This document shows, piece after piece, positions 55,017 to 64,000 of a stretch of DNA of 64,000 nt. The DNA comes from Isoetes taiwanensis. Its lineage: Eukaryota > Streptophyta > Lycopodiopsida > Isoetales > Isoetaceae. The notes beneath the pieces are model-generated. The model was not told the DNA's origin, did not search any database, and worked only from the letters and a program-made list of their open reading frames with translations. How positions within the stretch are numbered: the first letter of the stretch is position 1; every line of letters begins with the position of its first letter. The stretch lies in the NCBI GenBank assembly GCA_021234155.1, contig JAJEKV010000030.1, forward strand, positions 756,901 to 820,900, in the 5' to 3' direction. The translations under genes and the position numbers were made by a program.

Positions 55017-56277
55017 ACATTCCTTGAATGGGGACGTCCCTTTGTCACTCGTCCTATTTATTCAGCCTCTCTTCATTGTTCTATCATCGGCGTTCTCTTG
55101 AGCTAGATTTCTCATTCTTCTCTATCCTATCAGTCTTGGTTGTATTCATCCTACTCTACTCTACTATGTTTACCCTCGTTCTCCTTTCTGCCTTATCGCT
55201 CCAGCATTTGAATTTGGCATGCGTACCCACATGAATCGTTGTTTTCTTAGTATTGGATTTGGATTTCTTGCTTCTGGACTTCGGGTATGTGACATCAACC
55301 ATAGGGTTTTTGGCTTCAAAGTTTCAGGATGGAGTCGGACTGATGTTCGGCGTCTTCCTGTAATTAGTCTTGGTTTTGTAGTCTTGGGTTTGTGGCTTCT
55401 TCTTTTTGTAGTCTTGGATTTGGCGCTTCTAGTTTTTTGCAGGGATGGTTATGGATGGATGCTGCGACTCTAGCTTTTTCGCATTCATTCAACTCTTGGT
55501 ATGTATATGTCCTGAGGGATCGCCATGCAGTTCCAGTCCTTATTTGGTGTATGCACATAAGCATAAGCTTTCTGCTGTTTCTTCACATCCGATTAAGAGT
55601 TTCCCTCTGTTTCATGGAGTTGTTCCGTTGAGTTAATTAGTCATCATTTCTTTCTATTGATTCAAGCTTTTTTGGCACGGTTGGGGCTAGGGTGATTCTA
55701 TTTACTATTGGATTTCATCTCCTTGTGTTTGGTCTTGTCTGTATAGGCTTTGCCCCTGTTAGTGCCGAATCCCAGCTTAATTTCTTTTCTGGTTCCCATC
55801 TGTGTCGGTTGCTCTTCCTAAGTTATTTGGATTCTGCCCCTTGAGTGCCGCACCCAGTCGATTTCTTTTCTGTTAATTCCATCTGTGCACATCCTATTGT
55901 TGGTCCGTTTCCTTGCCTAAATCTGCCTGCCCTGCTGTTTTCCGGCTGTATTTAGCATTTGCCCTAAATGCTCATGTTCAATCAACGATGCTTTTCTTGT
56001 CCGGATCCAGTCAATCTAATTGGAGCCACAATCGCTACATCAGCTGTCCAGCCTAATTTGAGGCTCTCTATCTTTCACGGATCGCAGGTTCCTATCAAAC
56101 AGTGTTGTTGACGAGGAGGCATCGCAGTCTTATGTTTACTCACATTGTGTAGCACACACAAAGGCTGGTACCAAAGCTGCCATGGTGGAAATAATAGGTA
56201 AATAGAGGTGAAGTAGAGAATCGCACCAGGTATTCCATTGTTTGTGTTTCATTTTTTTGCCAACTTAAGATCGGTTT

Positions 56278-56536
56278 GTTTCTGGGTAGTCACCATATGG
56301 TTCTAGAAAGTGTTACCTTAATACACGATAAATAGCTTCTATTTTTTACGATGCTGCTAAATTAGTTTACCTCTTGATCCAGGCAGGGTCGTTACGTATG
56401 TAGTATAGTTTCTGGCTAGTCTCTGATTGATTCAAGAAGGTGTTACCCTAATACAGGACCAAATAGCTTCTATTTTTTACGATGCTTCAAATTTACTTTT
56501 CGACTTAGTCCAAGTAGGGTCGATTACATATGTAGT
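56278..56536. repeat. 130-bp tandem duplication inside copy A
   Basis: 56278-56407 and 56408-56536 both hold GTTTCTGG, GTGTTACC, then TAGCTTCTATTTTTTACGAT and a GTAGGGTCG or GCAGGGTCG block. Confidence 0.8.
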
Positions 56537-56739
56537 TGATGATGAATGCAGCCGAATATCAGAACATTGAATTTCCTACCACTTTTTCTTGCTTTTCGCA
56601 GTTTGCATTAACTTGTTATTACAGCACAAACATTTGTCAACTTATGATATTTGATTTCTTCAATTCTATCATGCGGCCTTGTTGGTAAGGTGGTTTTTAT
56701 TCTGATGAAGATCAAGGTTGGAGTCTTTTCCTCTGCATT

Positions 56740-57400
56740 CCTTTAAGCACAAGTTGCCATGTTTTTTCCTTTGGGCACAAAGATGCATGTATAAGCACGA
56801 CTTGCATGGTTTCTTCTATTCTATTCTTTAAGCACTGTAAAGCACGAGTGGCAGGTTTTTCCTTTTGGGCGCAAGGATGCATGATTCTTTAAACCCGAGT
56901 TGCATGGTTTCTCTTTGAGCTCAACATACATGTAGAGCATAGTTTCTTATGGCGTTTCTTATGGCACAAGTTGCATGGTTTCTCTTGAGCACAGGATACA
57001 TGTAGAGCACTAGTGGCATGTTTTTCCCTTTTGGGCACAAAAGATGCATGTAGTAGAGCTTTGATTCTTTAAGCCCAAGTTGCATGGTTTCTTCTTGAGC
57101 ACAACATGCATGACAACATAGTTTTCCTGTAATATCCTTTCATCACAAGATTTGTACAAGAGGTTTTCATTTAATTGCCTTGTGCACAGGATGCAGGTAG
57201 AGTATATCCTTTGGGAGAGTATATTTCTGTTGGGCACAGGATGCATCTTTTCCCTGGCATATTTCGTATGTCACATTGCTCCCTCGTCATTGAGCAACAT
57301 GGGTTTGAGCATGGTATGTATGTTCTTGTTTCAGGTTTCTTGTCAATTATGTTTTTACCTTTGAGCACAAGATGCATTTTTTATTGTTACGACATGTTGC
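56740..57400. repeat. Degenerate minisatellite inside copy A
   Basis: Variants of GAGCACAGGATACATGTAGAGC and CAAGTTGCATGGTTTCT alternate for about 650 bases, with irregular unit length. Confidence 0.65.
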
Positions 57401-58920
57401 TCCCCTCTTTCCATTAGTTGTTCGTGCACGCATGATCATACAGAGCATATGGGTCGCAAGTTTTTAAGCAATTTTACTCTTGTCGGTGCAGTTTTCGTGC
57501 AATTAGTTCTTGCGTTTTGTTTGAAAGCACAACCGTCCCCGACTTTTCATGCTTTTGGGATAATCTTGTTGCATTTGGACATCTCTTTGATAGCCATGTT
57601 TTGTGAGTTGCTCCATGATAGCATGTTCCATATGTTATACATATAGAAGGATTCATATTGCTTCGCTATCTACTTTGATTTGTTGATATGATTGTCTTGA
57701 CCCTTTCGGTGCTTGTGTTCCTTCAGTCTTTATTTGCTTTCTTAGATTTGGTGTCTCGTTATTTGTTTTTTTGGTGTGGAATTTGGTTTGATGACATGTA
57801 CCCCTTTTACCTGTGAATCTTGCTCTGTGTTATTGTTTCCTTTTTTAAGTGCCATTCTTGTCTTCTTTCAATGCATATTGCATGTTCTATTAGCACATTT
57901 CTTGGTTTACATGTTTCGATAGTCTATTCATAACAAAGATTGGTTGTTTCATGTTAGGTAGGTAGGGCCTCCTTTTTTGGCGTGGTTCCACTTTGTATTC
58001 TTAAGTTTGGGATGTTAGGCATGGGATAGGCTTTAGTATGTTCATTTCATTTTCTCTTTACAGATCATGTTCCATTACTAAATGGTTGCCTTGTTTGCTC
58101 ATGTTCTAGTATTAAATGCACATGTTTAGTTGTGGCTAGAGGTGGAATATCTCATTTAGTCATGTTCTTAGGTAGCCTTAGTTGCCTCATTGTACCTTTA
58201 GTTTCTACAGTAATTTCCATGTTGGCACCATTAGCTCTGCTGTTCAATCTTTTGCTTCCATAGCCTTGTGTCTTCTATAACTACTATTGTAAGATCATGT
58301 TATATGCGAACTAAGTCAGTGCTGGGACTAACTTTTCCTTCTCATCACCATCCGCTCCTATTGCTTCATTTCTTCTTTCAGGTTATCTTAGTGATATTTA
58401 TTTTATTTTTGCATTTTGTGTTGAGCTTCTCTTATCGATGGCTGTCCTTTGGTATTTCACTCAGTGTATATCCTTTTTACACATTGTTCTTCACAGATCT
58501 GATCTGGATACATATGCTTGCCATTTTGCCTTAGTTCATTTATGTTTCTATCACATTTTGGATATATCTTGTCTCTTTATGCATTGTTTTTCATATTGCC
58601 ATTCTCAAGGTATGAGCATTGTCTTTTATCTTTATTGTGCTTGGACTCTGGTTGGTTGATTCCTTGGTGTCTTCTTTTATTTCTTTCTCGTTCGTTTCTT
58701 CGTTTCTCATCCACTGCTCGCCTTTTTAGGCATCTTTGAGTCATGCTTGATATCCTTTAGGGGTTCTTTGTGATTAACTTTTAGATGAATTTTTTGTTGG
58801 GCATGCATTGGTTGTCGTCGTACGTAGTTAGATGATTGTTTTTATCTGGCGATACGATTGTCTTGTCTCCGTCTTTGCTCATCCGTCGTCATTAGGTTGG
58901 ATGTACTTCATATTTAGTTG

Positions 58921-59137
58921 CTTCTATTGGCCTTGGTGCTCTCGTTTGATATGCATTATTTGGCGTTTTTTATTTAAGTTATAGCTATGGTTCATCTAGC
59001 ATATATTTTTGCTATCCTTACAGGGTAGTTTCAGTTGCTTCTGTTGGCCTTGGTGCTCTCGTTTCATATGCATTATTTGTCATTTTTTATGAAGTTATAG
59101 CTATGGTTCATCTAGCACATATTTTGCTATCCTTACA
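58921..59137. repeat. 117-bp tandem duplication inside copy A
   Basis: 58921-59037 and 59038-59137 share GGCCTTGGTGCTCTCGTTT, ATATGCATTATTTG and GGTTCATCTAGCA. Confidence 0.85.
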
Positions 59138-60495
59138 AGTTAGAGGTGGCTTGTGGTTTACGTGTGCTTGTTTTTGGCTATAGTAGTGGCTCTTATCACC
59201 ACTCTTTGTGTTGCAGTCATTGGTTATCGTTATTGTTTACAGTTTATGGTTACTAATTTTGTTTGTTTTTTCTGCTTTTGTCTCATCATCTCCTGCAAAC
59301 TCTTTTCTTACTGCATTATCTTTCACCTTATGGGGTTCCCTTTTGGTTCAGGTATTCTATCAGTTGGCCATTTAGTTTCAATTGACCCATTTGCTCAATC
59401 TAACCTTTGCCTCGCTGTTTTTTATGTTTTATTCTCTGTCTCTTTCTCACTGGAGCGCCATTGGCTTTGTGTTCTCATCCTCCATTCCATTACTCCCTTT
59501 GGCTTCTATGTTTTATTTTTTAGAGCCCCTCTTCATTGCGTCCATTCGATCCTAGTGTTTACGTCCTCCTCCTCTTTCGTTCTATTATTCTTTGGTGCTT
59601 TTTGGTTTCATGGTTGGTTACCAATTTATGCTTTGTAGCTTTTTGTGGCCTTATCTAATGTAACTTGGCTCCGTTAAGTTTATACTCAGTTTTTCGTTGT
59701 ATTTGTGTGTGAGTTTCTTCTCATTGCCTTGGCTTTTTTGCTCAATTCAACCTGTTTGCCATGCTCCATCAAAGTTCTCCATCTAACCGATGTGCATTGT
59801 TACATTGTGTCTACCAATTTTATATTACGTTTTCCATCTTTTTCTGCATTGTTACTTTGTGTCTTTCATTTGATACATCCCATCATTCGACTTTCGGCTT
59901 CCTTGCTCATTCTACTTTTTCTTGCTTCATTGTCTGTCTTTTCTTTGGTTATCTTTTGCTCTACTTTTCTTGGTCTCCTCTTCTTCCCATTTACTCTGGT
60001 TGCCTTGGGTCTCTTTCGCTCTCGAGGAGTCTTGATGATATCATGTTCGTGGCTCTGTCTGTTGTTGTCCCGTAAGTTCCTTCCCTCATCTCTTACTGCA
60101 CTATTCCATTGTCTTCTTCATTCTTATGTTTTCGTTTCCATCCCTCATAGCATTCCTCCATCGTGTTCTCCTTCATTTTTATTCATTCCATTGTTGCATT
60201 CTGGCATTACTTGCTCTTATCTGCTTCTTCATTGTTCCTTTGTCTCTGTTTTCTCTTTATCCCCTTTTTTTCTCCATTTTTCTTAGTTTCCTCTTCCTTC
60301 ATTTTACTCTGATTGCCGTCAGCCTTATCTATGCATTCTTTTCCAGTGACCTTGTAGACTCGTTTATCCCTTTCTTTATACTATATTTCTCTTTAGCTTC
60401 TCTTCCTTTCAGTTTCCATGCTGAGTAGTTTTTGAGTTTGTTCCTCTTCTATCGGCCAGTATATGCCTATCATAGGACCCATCCTAGGAATGCCA

Positions 60496-60523
60496 CGGTT
60501 CTATTGCGACAGCAATAGAACCG
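60496..60523. other. Terminal hairpin of copy B
   Basis: Identical to 54989-55016. Confidence 0.9.
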
Positions 60524-60731
60524 ACATTCCTTGGATGGGGACGTCCCTTTGTCACTCGTCCTATTTATTCAGCCTCTCTTCATTGTTCTATCATCGGCGT
60601 TCTCTTGAGCTAGATTTCTCATTCTTCTCTATCCTATCAGTCTCCCTCACCCTCCCTCCCGTGATGGTTTTTTCATTTGATCGTGTTTGTTATTTCCTTT
60701 TCTATGTCCTTGAAATTTACATTCTTTATTT

Positions 60732-61043
60732 CCTCAGCGTGGCTTTGTCGCCTCTGAGGCATACTTATTGGTTTACTCCTTAATGGCACTAGTATTTTAT
60801 TTATTCATTCATGTTTTCTCTCGGTGTGGCATTGTAGCCTCTGGGTCCATATTTATTATTCATGTTTTCTCTCGGCGTGGCGCTGTTGCCTCCGAGATCA
60901 TATTTATTGTTTTTTCTCGGCGTGGCGCTGTAGCCTCCGAGGCAGCACCAATCGGTTGTTTTTTCCCGCGATGGTCATTCCGCGGACGGTTTCCGATTGG
61001 TCGGCTGTTATTTCTTTCTCGGCGTGGCCCTGGAGCCTCCGAG
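60732..61043 (+). repeat. Five related GC-rich hairpins inside copy B
   Basis: Units at 60732-60759, 60820-60845, 60871-60896, 60916-60941 and 61018-61043 have the form CTCGG, CGT, GGC, loop, GCC, T, CCGAG. In the first unit the outer stem is CTCAG/CTGAG, so both sides changed together. A sixth hairpin of unrelated sequence (CCGCG/CGCGG) lies at about 60966-60985. Confidence 0.75.
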
Positions 61044-61455
61044 TCTTCTTGCCTATGGTATCTAAATCTAACTCATTGATGGGTTATTTTTCTTTCAGCC
61101 TTGATTCTGCTTTAAGGTCTTGTGGTTGCCATAGTGCGTGGGGTCGTGCTTCAACTATTTGCTTGGGTTTCCTCAAAAACCTAAGAAGGCATGGTTCTTC
61201 TTTCCGATGAGGAGCAGTCACCGAGTCTTCTCACCTTTGCATCGACCAAATGGCGGATAAAACCATCTTTTATGTTATATTCTTCAGTTTCGTCATGCTC
61301 TCGATGATTGTCTAGTTTCGGAGCATTTGAAGTTCATATTTCCAAATTTATCTATCCCTAGTGAGGGATTCATTTGTACTCAATGTTTTACAAAGCTCAA
61401 TGAGAACACCACTTCACTTCGGCCAGTATATGCCTATCATAGGACCCATCCTAGG

Positions 61456-61880
61456 AATGAGTCTGCGCCTTTTCATAGGCAAGTGGGTACGCAGGTGGCA
61501 TTGCGCGCCTCGTTCCAATGTGGGATTTATGTGGCGCTGGTAGTGCGCTGTCTTGACCTGTTCAAGGGCACTGGTATCCCAGAGCTTGCTGAGGAAGCAA
61601 GCATTAAGATATTGCCTCAAGCTATGGCGATCTGCCTCTGTTTGTACATGTATGCACCTGTGCTCCTGCACATTCCATCTAGCCAACCATTGAGGTCTCT
61701 CTTCCCTCCAGCAGGCCTTGAGGCACTGTGGCCCCGTTGCCATGACTTAAGCTAGGTTAGGGAGACGAGCATCGTCCATATTGATCATCTTCTGAGAATG
61801 GACAATGTGGCGATCAAGAGCCACCCTCTGAAGAGGCAAAAAACCCGTCTCCTGCAACAAAATTTGATATGGAATTGTGG
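61456..61880 (-). pseudogene. LINE ORF2 fragment upstream of the zinc region
   Basis: The minus strand reads QETGFLPLQRVALDRHIVHS, a stop, then LRQYLNACFLSKLWDTSALE and PTLERGAQCHL, ending RRRLI at the junction codon ATT. This is the region between reverse transcriptase and the C-terminal cysteine cluster of LINEs. Only this part remains; the polymerase domain itself is not seen further upstream. Confidence 0.65.
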
Positions 61881-62956
61881 ACTTTACCCCTAGTGCACAT
61901 TTATCTAAAACAATTGCAATTGAGACACAACATCTAAACTTTCACCATGCTTCTATCATCATGGCTTTCAATCTGTTCAAATCAAGAAGTGGTTTCTTCT
62001 AAAGCATGGCCATTGGTCCATAGCTTATAGACAGGACAACAACTTCAAACTTTGTTTGTTCTCACTTTGTTTGATGCTTGCATTAAATATGGATTGTTTT
62101 CAGGTCTTAAATGAATGATGCCGCTCTATTTTCCACGTTCATATACGGTTCTATTATCAAATCACGTCACAGATTATGTTGATTCACATGCTATATATAC
62201 AACAAAATGAGGTGGTCACATTCTTGAAAATCATAAGAGGTACGCAATATTCACATAATTAAACATATCCTTATAAATGTTCTTTATATTAGAAATGGTC
62301 TTTATCTCAACTCTTTTATTTTCGGAGTCTTTCAAGAACTTTCTTGAATGACAACATTCTTAATACTTAAATAAGAACCTTCATAATAATATTAACCACA
62401 ATGACCAAAGCAACGCTAACCCTTGCTTGAGTATTTGTGTCTAACCATTCCATTATTGTCTAGGATGTTACAAGATGATTGCCTCATTACATGAATACAG
62501 TGTTTCTATATTTGATTATACTTGATGTGTTGTTGTATGTGCATAAATAGTGTTGATGAAGAAATCATAGATAGAAGAAATGATAGTTGTATGGGCTCGA
62601 GATTTAGAAATGGGTGATTTCTTTTCCAAACAACCTCCTTGCAGGATAATGAGGATATGAAGATGTCTCACAATATCCCCCCTTTTTTTGTTTTAACAAG
62701 GCTCTCCTTGATCGCTTGATATCTCAAACATGACCTATGTTACTTATCCAGACCTTTTTTTAGATGTAATGGGGAAGAGAGTTTGCACATAATTCTAAAT
62801 GTAGCTTCAAATAATCTTTGCTTACATGACAACTTAAAGCTTTATGAAGCAGCATACATGCATCATTGTCCTCAACATATTTTTCTCAGAGAAGAAACAC
62901 CATTATGAAAAGATTATGTCTGCACTCTCAAATAACGAGAACATGCTTTCTCATAG

Positions 62957-63022
62957 GCCTCTGGCCTCCGTGGACGTTAAAATAAACTTACTTCCTTCCT
63001 TCCTTCCTTCCTTCCTTCCTTC
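62957..63022 (+). repeat. SINE-like tail with TTCC microsatellite
   Basis: GCCTCTGGCCTCCGTGGACG followed by TTAAAATAAACTTA and eight TTCC units. Same tail motif as at 24290, 24428 and 30090. Confidence 0.55.
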
Positions 63023-63356
63023 TACCATGGCAAGAACACATCATATATGGCACCATGTGATACTATCTATCTACAATTCAAATTGATCAAAGCTTTTAAC
63101 ATTCCTATCTCATGTATGAAGAGATACATGATCCCACATAACACAAGACTTGGCAACATCGGGCGACCATTGCTATACTTATTCGATTTATCTGATCCTG
63201 TTTCTGAATTACACAAAAAGTATCATTTTTCTCAAAAAACATATCTACATGGCACAAACACCATCACATGGCACTATCCATCCCACAAAAGCATCGACTT
63301 GAGATTTAAAGTTCATTAAACATAGCCCAACCTTCTCTCTCTTTAATAGAGATCTG

Positions 63357-63442
63357 ATATCCAGACCCATACATCTACATTGGCAAGCAACTACAAGGCA
63401 TATCCAGACCCATACATCTACATTGGCAAGCAACTACAAGGC
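63357..63442. repeat. 43-bp tandem duplication
   Basis: Two identical units beginning TATCCAGACCCATACATCTA and ending CAACTACAAGGCA. Confidence 0.95.
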
Positions 63443-64000
63443 ACTATCCCATTCCAACTTAAAATCCAAAGTTCACTATATGCAGAGCCAGCCTTCTTCT
63501 TAAATATTAGCTAATATCATGTTTATATGGTCAATTCCACCTTGGACTATGTCATACCTTTCAATATCTGATTTGTCCATTTTGTCCAATCAAATGACCC
63601 GCATTAATTTATATTTGTAGTTATGCCTGGCAATGACGGGCATCCTTTACTAGTTTATTATTATTTCCATGCACTTAGAGTGCCTCAACCCCCTCTTAGT
63701 CTGTATGACTAACCCCAAGAGTTCATGGTGTAAGCAATTCCAGAGTAGTCGAATGTAGCAGAGCAGCTGAAGGATGCAATTGAATTGCAATCTATGTTTG
63801 AGGAAAACTTGTGTGCTTTGATGTCATTGAGATGGCTTGCTTGTAATTCCATTATAAATAGTAGCATAAGTTCCTAGAATCTGGGATTTAAGAGCTTCTC
63901 GGTAAGCATTGGCATGCCTTGACCTGACTCTGAGATAACAATATATCCTAGCATGTATTTGTTGAGATGGTCTTAGATAGGCAATGCTTGGATTAAGTTA

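Larger units (their letters stand above)
54985..60488 (+). mobile_element. Hairpin-ended element, copy A (5.5 kb)
   Basis: It starts GCCACGG plus a perfect 12-bp hairpin and ends CCTATCATAGG, ACCCAT, CCTAGG. AAT lies before it, between A and B, and after B. The first 152 bases are shared with copy B (one mismatch) and the last 40 are shared too, while the interiors differ. There are no terminal inverted repeats. The copies are head to tail and split a LINE reading frame that is restored in frame if they are removed. Shared ends with different interiors, terminal hairpins, tandem copies and no target duplication beyond AAT are traits of rolling-circle transposons, but canonical Helitron ends are not evident. 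The interior is T-rich on the + strand; its long open frames are just Phe/Leu/Ser-rich and I do not call them. Confidence 0.7.
60492..61455 (+). mobile_element. Hairpin-ended element, copy B (0.96 kb)
   Basis: It has the same start (60492-60643) and end (61419-61455) as copy A with a different, shorter interior. It directly follows copy A with only AAT between. Its interior carries five similar GC-rich hairpins (60732-61043). Confidence 0.75.
61881..64000. other. No gene recognised
   Basis: AT-rich sequence without supported coding regions or RNA genes. It holds one SINE-like tail (62957-63022) and one tandem duplication (63357-63442). Confidence 0.4.

Noticed and set aside
59153-60428. Long hydrophobic + strand frames (up to 193 codons)
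   Set aside because: The strand is T-rich, which by itself gives long Phe/Leu/Ser-rich frames. Several frames overlap here and none has a motif.
60732-61043. CRISPR-like array
   Set aside because: The genome is eukaryotic, the spacers are irregular and partly similar, and the units are hairpins within a transposon.
54985-61455. CACTA or Harbinger element with 3-bp target duplication (AAT)
   Set aside because: The ends are not inverted repeats and do not start with CACTA or similar.

Overview
The window looks like nuclear DNA of a land plant. It holds a receptor-like kinase gene with GT..AG introns that resembles Arabidopsis At2g16250, a cellulose synthase (CesA) fragment, two large Ty3/Gypsy elements of plant type (one with an initiator tRNA-Met primer site and an integrase chromodomain, one with an extra archaeal-type RNase H), LINE and SINE-like pieces, and much decayed sequence with few genes. 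A seed-free plant such as a fern is possible, but I infer this only from the overall feel of the proteins.

Layout. 1-7216: decayed DNA with a gag zinc-knuckle remnant (3481-3750). 7222-14582: a complete Gypsy element on the minus strand with near-identical LTRs and a 5-bp ACTAA target duplication; its pol carries an additional RNase H upstream of reverse transcriptase. 14811-16134: a long inverted repeat made of a decayed coding fragment. 16631-17618: a four-exon minus-strand gene model of unknown product, supported by splice sites and phase. 18128-21700: two decayed reading frames with in-frame TAG codons. 24236-24490 and 29986-30135: SINE-like copies. 25261-26412: truncated CesA pseudogene. 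27065-27728: a near-perfect fold-back next to a MITE-like hairpin. 31796-34790: LRR receptor-like pseudokinase gene with a lesion in its transmembrane segment.

37028-49947: a roughly 12.9-kb chromovirus on the minus strand with 1.56-kb LTRs, PBS and PPT. Between its PBS and gag lie about 4.4 kb of extra same-strand reading frames. One of them ends in an unmistakable histone H3 core, another is an unknown 484-codon protein. 49948-54700: repeats and three unassigned small frames, including a 490-bp array in which GATTC recurs about once per DNA helical turn. 54700-61880: a LINE reading frame split cleanly in frame by two head-to-tail copies (5.5 kb and 0.96 kb) of a hairpin-ended element that lacks terminal inverted repeats. 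61881-64000: no gene, one SINE-like tail and one tandem duplication.

Most likely new biology: the chromovirus carrying a histone H3 domain, the tandem hairpin-ended element inside the LINE, and the unusual RNase H order in the first Gypsy element. Caution: the two LTR copies of the chromovirus differ mostly at CAG/CTG (CHG) sites, with small indels. That suggests base-calling error at methylated DNA, so several frameshifts described here may not be real.
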